NCBI GenBank assembly: GCA_018417955.1
Contig: JACTVC010000017.1
Location: 744,001-808,000 of the forward strand
Direction of reading: 5' to 3'
Source: Laccaria trichodermophora
Taxonomy: Eukaryota; Basidiomycota; Agaricomycetes; Agaricales; Hydnangiaceae
DNA: 64,000 nt
Part shown: one piece after another, positions 38,351-48,124 of the stretch
Layout: every line of letters starts with the position of its first letter
How positions within the stretch are numbered: position 1 is the stretch's first letter
The notes under the pieces: model-generated
Seen by the model: only the letters and a program-made list of their open reading frames with translations
Databases searched by the model: none
Told to the model about the DNA's origin: nothing
Position numbers and translations under genes: made by a program

Positions 38351-38818
38351 TCACGACTCAAACTTGACCCTCCTCTGAACGCCGTCCAAGTCCTCATCGT
38401 CAGACTTCACCTCCTCATCCTCCTCCTCCGAGTTCGCCTTCTTCCGCTCAGCAACCACATACACAATAACAATAGACACCACGCGGCCCATAATCCCTAA
38501 CAGACCACCGGTGATGATCGCCACACCAAGAAACACAAAAATCGGGTAAAGTGCTTCAAGGAGGTACGCAGCAGCATGATATGGCGTCGTAATGAAGAGG
38601 GTGACGACGAGCTCGAGGAAGGTCGTTACGGGTGCGATGACGTATAGAGCGGCGCCGATGAGGCGGGAGAAACGCGACCCGAATTTGAGTGCTTGGACAA
38701 GGAACGCAAAGGCGGACTCGAGTTGAGGTAAGAAGCGGTCGAATGGCGTCTGGTCTGAGACGATTTGTGTGCTGGTGGGTAGGGCTGATGCCGTTGATAG
38801 GACCGTTGCTGACGACAT
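38351..38818 (-). CDS. Small integral membrane protein, unknown function
   Basis: A single-exon frame of 155 residues starting MSSATVLSTASALP. Residues about 52-77 (LIGAALYVIAPVTTFLELVV) and about 85-125 (ALYPIFVFLGVAIITGGLLG, then VVSIVIVYVV) are strongly hydrophobic, suggesting two or three membrane helices. The tail is highly charged, with an acidic run (EEEDEEVKSDDEDLDG) and a final RRVKFES. I do not recognise the family. The gene sits between the end of the CNOT11-like array and the RBR ligase, both on the same strand. Its ATG at 38818 has no competing upstream start in frame nearby. Confidence 0.6.
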   Translation of the reverse strand: MSSATVLSTASALPTSTQIVSDQTPFDRFLPQLESAFAFLVQALKFGSRFSRLIGAALYVIAPVTTFLELVVTLFITTPYHAAAYLLEALYPIFVFLGVAIITGGLLGIMGRVVSIVIVYVVAERKKANSEEEDEEVKSDDEDLDGVQRRVKFES

Positions 38819-38985
38819 GGAGGAAGGGAAGAGGAAGTGTTTGCGTCATTCGTTGAGAACAAACAACGGACTCGGAGGAGTGCTAGTAGCTGCCTCCCAT
38901 CCCATCAGCTCACTTCTTCTGCTGCTCTACGGACCAAGAAAAAACCAAACAAAATAATTTATTTACTTCTTCTTCTCCTTCTATC

Positions 38986-40232
38986 CTAATAAGCAGCAGA
39001 TTTCGCACAAGACCCTTTACAAACCAGCATCGTCGCCCCACACCCATAACAAAAATTCGTCCCGCACTTGCACACCATACTATTACACCCCCAAACCCTC
39101 TGAATGACCGCCATACACTTCGGACACGTCTGCCACCCCACCCTCTTCGCCATCTCCCTCACCTCCAAGCACCCTTTATCCTGCGGGCAGTCTTTACCCA
39201 CATGCGCAGTCCCACGACAAATCCCACACGCTTGCGCGTGACATTTCTGACACGTCATTTCCCTCGTTGACGAGCTGGGGAGGGATCCCATGAATGTGGA
39301 ACACCGTGTCTTTGGGCAGTACACGCGCCGAGTCGCGGGTGTGTTGTACTCGATTATTTTTAGGGAGAAGAGGTCGCGGAGGTCGTCGTTTTCGAGATGA
39401 CTTCGGAGAGAGGTTGCTGTGATGGGTTTTTTGCAGCATTTTATGGGGAAGAGCGATTCGTCTTTCGTGCACGCTTTGACTAGCGAGGTGACGCAGGTCC
39501 TGCAGTAATAGTGCTGACAGGGAGCACGCAGGACCTCTTCAGGCTTGAATGAATCGGTGCAGCAGACGCATTCAAATCTACGAACAATGTCAACGCTCTC
39601 GTTCACCAGGACAAAAATTCAAAGCAAACCTTTTAGCACCCATCGCGCCCCTGCCTTTCCCTGCCATCCACACAAGAGGTAGGGACGTCAAAATCAGAAA
39701 GAAACAACAAACTCTTATCGTCATCTGAAACGAACCAGAAATCAGCCCAGCGTCATCGTCCCTTCTTTTCGAATTCAAAAAAAAAAATCACAATCTGAAT
39801 CAAGACATGATAAGATGCCGTGAAACGCACTCACCCCACTCCATCCGCCGAGACCAACTTCTCAAACCCAGGCTCCCCAACAATCCTCTGACACCTCGTC
39901 AACCACGGCGCATCCAAATTCGCAGAGACAGCCAACGCAACCCTCCGATCGTCCTTCTGCGCCTGTTCCTTCACCGCCATTGCAATCAATTTCGCTCGCG
40001 CCCCAGACGCAACAACCATTAAGTTCGTGCACAGCCCTTCCGTCAATGCATCGTCTTTCTTGAACCCGAACACGAGCTCCAAGTCCTCTAACAACCGCTT
40101 CCGATTTTGCTTACTTTCTGGAAGACGCCTGTGAGTCGCCCTTTGGATGTCATCGACTGTGAAGTAGATGTATTGGAGGGAGGTGTCGATGTCGAGACAT
40201 GATGCGTCGAGGTTGGCAAGGAGGGGTGACAT
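38986..40232 (-). CDS. RBR-type (RING-IBR-RING) E3 ubiquitin ligase
   Basis: The 5' exon (about 39,835-40,232, donor GTGAGT) encodes an N-terminal region starting MSPLLANLDASC. The 3' exon (38986 to about 39,590) carries the catalytic module: RING1 with CVCC...CxHxYCRxC, a CCKK pair, an IBR with YCPKTRCSTF, CQKCHAQACGIC and HxGKDC, and RING2 CPKCMAVIQRVWGCNSMVC. By comparison with HHARI/parkin-type ligases the Cys in WGCNSM is the expected thioester-forming residue. Such enzymes take ubiquitin from an E2 and pass it to substrates. A small middle exon between about 39,610 and 39,735 is likely but its borders are unclear. A duplicate of the 5' exon lies broken at 3,428-3,700, and a related gene is at 60,843-61,541. 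Confidence 0.7.
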
Positions 40233-41320
40233 TTCGAGCCTGCTTGTGTTAGATAAATGGTTGTTGGAGGGTAGGTACGAGTCAAGGTGAGCGATTTATT
40301 GCTTGAGACCTTTCGGAGAGACGCGAGTTGGTGGCAATGTCTATAAATAGAATCACGGGCGCAAAACTCACAGGCTGCAGAGCGAACTCTGAGATTTTGT
40401 TTTATTCCTGCCTTGCATGCTCTTGAGAAGAAACGATATACATAATGTGAAGTCGTATCTTGGTTCACGGGTGTATGAATGTTTATGCTGACACTTCAAC
40501 ATCTTTATCCCACACGATGGCGATGCTAAGAGGGAGTCGTTAGTTTCGAAGGTTATCCATGGATGGCGCGGCGCTGAATTGCCTAGTGTTTGCGATAGGA
40601 GTAAAATGTAACACGGGTCTGGCAAAACGGAAGACGAGTGTCCTTGCGGTGGTCTCTGACATTTACTGTCTATATGTGCAAAAAAAAAAGAAGGCGGGAC
40701 TGATGCTCGTTGAGGGCTTCAAGGTTGCGAAGCACGAGGCCGTGCAACGATCCTAATGAACAACCCGGTGCCAGTGGATACCCTTGGTAAGAGTTGGACG
40801 CGCCATACAATATCGCTGTTGATTCGTTGCCAGAGAACGCGAAACGGACACTGACAAAAATGGATGGAAACTCACCACGTGTCATGGAGGTCAGCAGTGG
40901 CAGGATGACAGAGCGAGCTTTTTAAAGGAGAAGCGGAGGACGATGAGAGGGCCAGACGACACCAAACCAGAGCCGTAAGAACGAAGGTGGTGTCCGTAAA
41001 AAGAGTGTCATCGGCAATTGCCGGCGTTGAGCGCTTCATGTGCGTGTGATTCCAAGGCACCATGAGAAAGCTTCGCTCAGACCAGCATTGCGACCTACAA
41101 CCTCACGATGCCCACTGGTGATGGAGCAGATGAAGCTGAGAATATCGCTGGACAAGCTTCTTTGGATGGTCAAGGAGGGACTGAGCCGGTAAGTGTTGTG
41201 TCATTCCTGGCCGGCACTTTTTATTTGAAAGATAAATCATATATCTCAGACGAAAAGCGCTAGCTATCATCGTAACAGTGCGTATTCTTTGACGCATATA
41301 TCGTCTACTTCAAAGAAGTA
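40233..41320. other. Intergenic region between RBR gene and two-repeat gene C
   Basis: It probably holds divergent promoters for the two flanking genes. Short minus-strand open frames at 40670-40885 and 40872-41063 show no recognised motif, and the upper part matches the region upstream of copies A and B. Confidence 0.35.
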
Positions 41321-42510
41321 ATGCGCGCAGTATACTATCGGCTATATACCAAAGGAGGCCCACTCGAATCAAACAACCCGATCTTCTCCAACGATCGCTC
41401 CATCAGTCGTATCTCGTCTAAATCATTGAGGCCCCCTCGTACGGCCGCATCACTGAAGAACTACGTTTGCAAGATTGAGGGCGTGGGAGGCCCAGAAAAG
41501 GGTGCTTTGTATCTGTCGCAGTCAGAAAAGAAGCCTGTGGAAGACTCTGCTCGTCTAGCGCTCAGAGAAAATTATGGCCCAGGATCATCTGAGGTTGACC
41601 CTGTAGTTTTCGTTGTTGATAAGGGCGCCGCTGAGAAGAGACCGAAGCCTGCGAGTAATGCGGGCATGAATGAATTGCCTGCAAGGATGGTTGAACAACG
41701 TTATGGTGCGTCTTTGTGGTTTTCCTCTCAAAAATGTTCAAACTCACGCTGACCAGTGTATTACCGATTTTACGCTGATGATGGCGAAGCTGTCTCGAAA
41801 ACGTCGTTTGACGAGAGCGACTCTTCTTTGGGTCGCGTTGACATATTTACCATTCCGCCACCTCACACAGTCGCTTCCTTGAAAGAATGTCTCATTCATA
41901 TAGAAGGGGTCTTGAGCCATAATGTTCAGTTGTTTGAAGACGAGGATGGAGAGGTTACCTTGAACGATGGCGATGCCATTTCCCTTCTCCCTGACAATTG
42001 TCTGGGCTCAAAGGAGGGTCAGCCGATAGTGTTCACATATTCACGGAACGGTTCTGATAAAACGACGGCACCGGAGACTCATCCTACCTTTTCGAAGTGC
42101 CTTACAGCCAAGCATGACTGGGGTGAGTGAGAATTGTAAGGAATACTGTGTTGCCTCTCATGTTGTTTAGCTGGCGCGAGTTATGATGCCGCATGGCATT
42201 CAGTGGTGGCTGGAGAGATCCTTCAAACAGACGGAGTTGCAATGAATAAGATATTCGGGTCTTTTGGAGGTATATCTGTCTGTCTTTGAGATGTTTGTTT
42301 TTACTGATCTTTCCGGGATAGAACGTCCTTGCTATGTCGCAATAAATAGTTCTAGAAAGAAAGCTTGTACGTTCTTATCGTCATCCTTTGGTTTGAGGGT
42401 GGAGCTTTCATACATTTGTTTTTCAGTTGTTCACTACAGTGAGTTCCTATGTTGTCTATGGATCAATTGGCTTGCCAATGTAGCCCCTAGATTGTGTGAC
42501 TTTATCCTGA
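41321..42510 (+). CDS. Two-repeat basidiomycete protein, copy C
   Basis: Six exons join in phase: 41321-41705, 41757-42122, 42171-42269, 42322-42366, 42427-42438 and 42491-42510, giving 308 residues. Introns are 48-60 bp and the fifth exon is only 12 bp. Repeat 1 spans about residues 4-115 (YYRLYTKGGPLESNN to VVFVVDK) and repeat 2 about 130-240 (YYRFYADDGEAVSK to IVFTY). The C-terminal segment carries YDAAWHSVVAGEILQTDG and RPCYVAINSS. No signal peptide or membrane segment is evident. The chain ends FVHYNCVTLS, the same length as copies A and B at this point, which supports the model. No domain name recognised; the repeat of an ordered domain of about 110 residues is clear. Confidence 0.7.
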
Positions 42511-43066
42511 CATTTCCTTGCAATGCGTGTTCTTTTTTTTTTCGATGTATATTCCAGCTTTGCAAAATTAGCCTGGGTTGGGTTTGAAAATTCCACAGGC
42601 TGATCTTGGAAAGAAAGAAAAATGGCACCTGTGAAGTAAAAAAGTAACAATGTGTTGCTTACAACTCGAGAAACACCCCCCAATGACTCTTCTACATACT
42701 TTGAACTGAGATGTGATACAACATATTACTCGGGGGGGCGGACATGGAATGCAGTGAATATCGCTCCTCCCGGGCTCCCGCTTCAGTTGCCCATGGGAGA
42801 GTGTTATATGATTTTATAACCAGTAAGGGGCGAGGATGAATGGCTGAGCGTCCAACCTGACAAGGCAAAACAAAACAAAAGATTGAGCTCAAAACACTAT
42901 TCTGATAGGAACTTTTAAATAAATCCGCATGGCGCATGAACAAGACGGCTACGGCAACATAGAGGATGCAGGGCATTCTTTTATCGCATGTTACTAACAT
43001 TCTTCACCAGCGGCTCGATCTACGAATAGAAACTATGACATTGTGGGATTGTGAATTTTCCTGATG
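42511..43066. other. Right-arm flank, no supported gene
   Basis: This matches the reverse complement of about 1,090-1,710 with scattered indels. No coding exon was found. Confidence 0.35.
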
Positions 43067-43076
43067 TAGTACATGT

Positions 43077-43860
43077 GTATGTCAATGATTATTCGGAGAC
43101 AATCTAACGATCACATTACATGACAATAGTATGTAGACCGGGACTTTTCGTGGGTATGAGCTACCTAAACTACATAACTGTCCCGCCGTTTATGCCTGCT
43201 TTCGTGACTTTCCATTTGTAACACTAATCAGGACTTTCAGGGGGGCCCATGGCTTAACCCTTACAAGTGTAGGAACTCGATCGCTTCTTTTACTCCCTGA
43301 GCTACCTTATCACCGCACCTAGATCTCACGGCACACCATCATGTGGCTATCACTGGCGGGCATTCTTGTGGGGAAACCCCATTTGACCTTAGTTCTTTCC
43401 TCAAGCAGAAGCCTCATACCCCCTCAGATTTTCGTTCAGGCCTAATTGGTAGATGTGTGGAATAACCCAACCCTTCAGCATATTGGTGTTTGTTGATCGG
43501 CAAGGGGACTGGTTTACCAGCCTCGACTCCGTGATTTTCGCACATCATTTGTCAGCCACTAGGGCCCGTCCCAAGCCTTCCAGTCTGCTTCTTCAGCAAA
43601 TCTTCTTTTTCCAAGATAAGAGGAGTAAACGTGGCCGTGATATCATTGTGATCAGGGGGCATGGGTACGTCATATTCGGCATCAGGGTCTATACAACAGA
43701 CCATGTCACCTTCCCATACACCTGACCCATCTCGGCGTCTCCCGGGGGCGTTGAATGCACATGGTGTCTAAGTTGTTTTCCACATGTGGGGGATCGAACT
43801 TGAGACCTTGCGGACCCAAGTCAGACAAACGATGGTGCCACCTGAGCCACCGTGCCCCCA
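43077..43860 (-). mobile_element. tRNA-related SINE-like retroposon with 10 bp target duplication
   Basis: The 784 bp insertion is flanked by a perfect TAGTACATGT direct repeat (43,067-43,076 and 43,861-43,870). The corresponding site in the left arm (near 1,092-1,102) has a single copy, i.e. an empty site. Read on the minus strand the element begins GGGGGCACGGTGGCTCAGG: TGGCTCAGGTGG fits an RNA polymerase III A box and GTTCGATCC (about 43,791-43,799) fits a B box about 40 bp later. A second tRNA-like stretch (GGTAGCTCAGGGAG then GATCGAGTTCC) occurs near 43,265-43,320 on the same strand. There is no open reading frame of note. The length is long for a SINE, so a composite element is possible. 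Confidence 0.7.
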
Positions 43861-43963
43861 TAGTACATGTACAACTTATATTCCCAGTCCTAGACTGTCG
43901 CCATCCTATGTTGGTTATCACCATATCCAATGTCTGAAAAGCAAATAAAGACCAACCTGTTCT

Positions 43964-44270
43964 TCAAGTACAGACTGCGTTCTTCAGGCCCTCGGTCTTG
44001 CATCCAAATGGACTACTGCAGTCAGCGAACAAGACAAATTCTTCGCCATTGCAAATAAAGATGTATGCATTGCTGCCATTAATGCTGGCTGTGTTCGTGC
44101 AGCCGACATCGCCTGTGGATGCCAGAAAATTAATAACCAGAGAACTAATCGCAAGCAATGTTGTACATACCGGCCTGATCAGCGGGGCATGACTCGCCCA
44201 CATCCTGTGCCATCGCGGCCCCTGCGTAGAACAAAAGTGCAAGGGTGGCGGCGGTGATGGAGAATCACAT
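43964..44270 (-). pseudogene. Secreted-protein paralog with stop at codon 2
   Basis: This is the inverted-duplicate copy of 694-1000. The ATG (44,268-44,270) is followed directly by TGA (44,265-44,267), where the paralog has CGA (Arg). The rest of the gene is intact: leader-like residues, the intron, all six cysteines and the terminal stop at 43,964-43,966. The next in-frame ATG would remove the signal peptide. The TATA box is still present. It is most simply a recent pseudogene made by one C-to-T change. Confidence 0.75.
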
Positions 44271-45109
44271 GACAAACAGGTTTGAACTTGATAACTGAGT
44301 AAGTAGTGGCAGATTTGTTGTTGGGGGAACTCACAAAAACAAGACAGCTCATTTTATACCATACACTCTCTCATGACCTCACATGCTTGGTCTCCTTTGT
44401 CCCGTCTCTCCTTGCCACAGGCATCCGTCGTTGCACCAATTTTGTTCGAGATTGGTAAGGATCCGTATGATGTGGACATCTTCCAGTCGGCCCCCGCAGT
44501 TATAATTATAGCCACATATTCCATTCAAGGCCTTGACAACTTGGTCACTGTACGATGATGGAATCACTTTGAGCCTTCAAGTTCTGGCGAGAGAAAATTG
44601 AGGTGCAGAGTCCACAAAGGGATGTTATTGTGTCACCCACCTCTTTGCGCCTTTCGACATAGCTCTGCTACCAGATTGACAGTGTTGACAGGAGGCGCAC
44701 AGAGATGATCATAAATACGCTGCCAAGTTACCTTGTTAAAGTGAAGTTTGTCGAGTTCGCCTAAAGCCAGTTCACGCTCCGAATTGCTGCTCCTTCAGGT
44801 TGCCCAGTTCACGATGTTCTGTCAGGACTTTTTAGTTCTCGTTGCGGTATTCTGGTGGTTTGCATATGTTGTTCTGCCCTTTCATCACAACAGACTGAGA
44901 TGAAGTCGCCAAGTTTACATCTGTTTGTTGCCGTTTAGGTATGTATTCAAGTTTTTGCTTCCGCTTCCATTTTCCCAACAACTGGCCTTCTTTTACTCCA
45001 CAAATCTTCATTGGACTGGCTGTATACCCGCTATGTGCATCCGTTGATAATCATAGATGGGCGTGGTGCGCAGCTTCACAAAAAAATCGTCATCAATGGG
45101 CCACGCACA

Positions 45110-45265
45110 TAATTAACAAAATTTTACCTTGCACACAGTGCCTGCTGGCATATTATTATGCCCATACACCCTTCGAATCACCACCGCACAATGCGAACAC
45201 ATCCCACCCACTTTGTCATCTCCCTGGTCTCCATGCTACCCTTATCATTTGATCAGTCTTCTCCA
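45110..45265 (-). pseudogene. Left fragment of a degenerate RBR ligase copy
   Basis: The sequence aligns with about 39,090-39,208 of the RBR gene (for example CATCTCCCT...CTCCA...CCCTTATC...CAGTCTT) with many substitutions and stops. The alignment stops near 45,265; the next part of the RBR sequence is found 15 kb away at 60,389. Confidence 0.55.
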
Positions 45266-45360
45266 GATGCTGCGTTGATATGCATTGCACGGGGATGAAC
45301 GTGAAAGTGCGACACACGCAAACAAGGATCAAGCGCATCAGGGAAAACCCTAAACATCTA

Positions 45361-45391
45361 ACACTCACACACACTCACACACACACACACT
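45361..45391 (+). repeat. (CA)n microsatellite
   Basis: An ACTCACAC-interrupted run passing into a pure ACACAC stretch. Confidence 0.8.
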
Positions 45392-45419
45392 ATCACAATC
45401 TTGGTGCAAGAGTTCGAGG

Positions 45420-46016
45420 GCCTTTGGTATTAAGAAATACCACTTTTGTCTTCTTAGGTTTAAGTCTCAAGAGTTTTTGTTCAAAATGGGTTTTTATTAT
45501 AAGGTGTGGTTTAGAATAGTTCAATAGAACAAAGTATATCTTTCTGGGAACTTGGTCTCTTAAATGCAAAGTTCTTCACTCACAGTTTCTTTTATTAACA
45601 CAAAACACAACTTTAATTGACTTTTATGACTCCCGTGAGTTTTTATTATGTCACTACACTCCAAAACCAAGGGTACAAGTACGCTGTCTTGTCTAAAATG
45701 ATACTGTGTCCTTAAAACCTCTTATTCAAAAGTCTCCAAGCAAGTTGACTCCCAAGCATGCTGGCTTCTTTCACACTGTACTTTTCTGACCATGAAGAAA
45801 CCTCCTTTAATTGATTACAACTGTCCACCTCCTAAGTCTCTACTTGGAGTGCAACTAGCTGGTCAACAGGGGGTGATTGCTTGCCTTTTGACCTGCCAGC
45901 ACGCTCCTTATATACTCCAGGAACCCCTATCTATGTTTTACATGTGTTTTAATGCAGGATACTTTGGTCCGAATTACAAATAACACATAGCGCGGCAAGC
46001 CGCATGGCCCGCTACA
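45420..46016 (-). mobile_element. Probable LTR remnant or solo LTR
   Basis: Read on the minus strand from 46,016 the sequence starts TGTAGCGGGCCATGCGGC with a GCGGC/GCCGC inverted repeat. It contains a GAGTATATAAGGAG TATA-like promoter near 45,915, then AT-rich sequence. This matches the form of fungal Gypsy-type LTRs. No internal coding region is attached, and the far end and target-site duplication could not be fixed, so the left border is approximate. Confidence 0.4.
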
Positions 46017-46335
46017 GGTCATCCAACGTGCTGTTCAATGTAGAGACTTGGTTAATATGTCGCTGACCCCCTATCGCACTCACGGTTCGTATTCAAAACG
46101 CTACAAAATATCTCAGCACTACTTACTTACTGTACCTGTTTCTAAAGTCATCGAGTTATGCCACGTAATATTGTGATCGAGTTATCGTCATTGATCGCCT
46201 CACTGAGTTTGCTTTCTCCTACAGGAATTTTCTCGTTCAAGGTAAGCTAGCGGGCGACGGTCGGACAGAGCAGTCAACTTCGGAGTAGCTAATATTTTGT
46301 CTGTACCGTGCTGATGTATTTATGTCCGATTGGTA

Positions 46336-47889
46336 TCAAGCATCTTCTACGCCTTCCATGACTTGGTCTTCATCTGCCATGTCATCCGTATCGGCCGTGC
46401 CAGACGTGGACGCCGATAGAGGGGTAACCGAGGCTTTCTCCTTTCCCTTGGCGGTTGCTCGTTGGTTTGCTACCCTTTTAGTTGGTTTTGGTGCAGCGGC
46501 GGGTTTGGCGGCAGGTTTATTAGAGTTGCCAATTGCCTTACCAGACAGGGTAACCTTCGTCTGATCTGTTTTTGTTTCTTCAACGTCACGCGTTGCTGTG
46601 GGCGAATCGTGTCGAGGCTTCTTGACTTTGAATGTGGCCAACGCACGGTCGGCAGCCGTCGAGACTGGCACCGAAGCTGTACTAGCGACCGTTTCTTCAT
46701 TTGTGTATGGTTTGTAGCGGGGCTCGGTCGCAGAGTCCGATTCATCGATTATAAGGATGCTGTGCATGTTCAATTGATAGACCTAAAACCGTAAGTTGAG
46801 TATTTGTGATTACTTTGGTATTACATACCCTTCGCTCGTCGCCAGTGTAGTGGCCCTGGTTATCTTTGATTGGCATAATGAACGTGTGAATAGATATGGT
46901 GAAGATGACCAAGGTGCCTTCCGTGAGGGCTTCGTATTCTTCCCAAGGTGGAATCATGCGTTTATCGAGGGTTGAGATGTCATGTTGCACCAATTGACTG
47001 TATACGTGTCTGAATAGGGGACCACTGTAGTCCGTCAAGACACTTGGGTCGTATGTGTTGCCGACCTTGATTTCTCGTTGGTCGTTCTTGTTTGCGTCAG
47101 ATTTAGAACTGGACCCGGTTTCGTTGCCGGCCGTCAGGGATTCTGCGGGAGTGGAGTTGTCGCGTGAGCGTTTCATTAAACGGACTGCTGGCACACGATC
47201 GGGGGCGATACGTGGTACCTTTATACGAAGTGAAAAAATGGTCAGAGATACCACAGCTTGAAAAAGCATACAATATATTTTGGCGGTGAAGTGATTGCGA
47301 ACATAAAGTCAGTGTTTGCACGAATTACGGCCTCTTTGTTTGTGTAAGACTATATAGCACGATCGTCATTGTCAAGAACGACACATTAAGGAGAGTTACG
47401 CACTTTATTCGAAGCCAAATCCTCCTTTGCGTCGGCTTCTACTATCTCATTGATTGCAACGAACTGGTCGTTGAATCGATCTCGTAATTCAGCAGAGCAC
47501 GATGTAGGCATTCCGAGCATGAATAGATTCTTGACTTTGGTGTCGTCAGTTATGTAGTTAGGCTGTTCAAGTTTTAAACTTGAGTATAGTTGAAATTTAT
47601 TAAGCAGAAAACTCACCGTGCCTTTCCCAACGAAATGGGATCCAACTGCACTGTGCTTCGTTCCCATAGCGGATCGTTGAATTTCGCCAAAGACACATGT
47701 TCTGAACTCATCACCGGTGTTCGTTTGAAAATCAAAGCCGTCCTTCCAACGAGTTTTGCGCATGAATTGGCGACCGTACACGCAGTTTGCAAGGTAAGCG
47801 TCGCCACCTTCATCGACTTGCTCCAGCAACGAATCATAGATCCCATTGCTAGCGCGTGCGGCATATCGGATTTGAGCTGGATTGGACAT
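46336..47889 (-). CDS. Helitron-associated accessory protein, unknown function
   Basis: Four exons join with consistent phases: 47400-47889, 47272-47333, 46829-47218 and 46336-46782, with introns of 66, 53 and 46 bp. The product is 462 residues. It begins MSNPAQIRYAARASNGIYD, includes a compact region with YLANCVYGRQFMRKTRWK and GTVSFLLNKFQLYSSLK, then a YDPSVLTDYSGPLFRHVY segment. The last 130 residues are low-complexity and rich in Lys, Ala, Pro and Thr, ending acidic. The gene lies 235 bp beyond the helicase stop on the same strand, so a role in transposition, for example DNA binding, is an inference only. I recognise no named domain. RPA-like proteins accompany some plant Helitrons, but no OB-fold motif can be shown here. 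Confidence 0.6.
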
Positions 47890-48124
47890 TTGATGAACAT
47901 TAGCTAGATAATCTCGTTATTTAAAACATACCAGAATAAAGGAGTTACTATCGTCATTTGTGTTTCGCCATCAGACAGTTTAAGTTTGTTACAGGAGAAC
48001 ACACACCAATGTCGTCAAGTCTCCAGTTAGACAGGAGGTCCTCTTTCTCCTTTTTATTTGAGCGGCACGTCCATCGCAATGGCGTTGCGTGACGTCAAGT
48101 GGTTATAATGATGAAAACCTTCTT

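Larger units (their letters stand above)
39860..44950. repeat. Right arm of the inverted duplication
   Basis: Reverse-complement partner of 1-3,700 (see that entry). It differs by about 650 bp retained near 40,130-40,900 and by a 784 bp insertion at 43,077-43,860. Confidence 0.8.

Noticed and set aside
43790..43860. A stand-alone tRNA gene
   Set aside because: A- and B-box-like signals exist, but the acceptor stem does not close convincingly, and the sequence is the head of an insertion flanked by a target duplication, so it is better read as a SINE.
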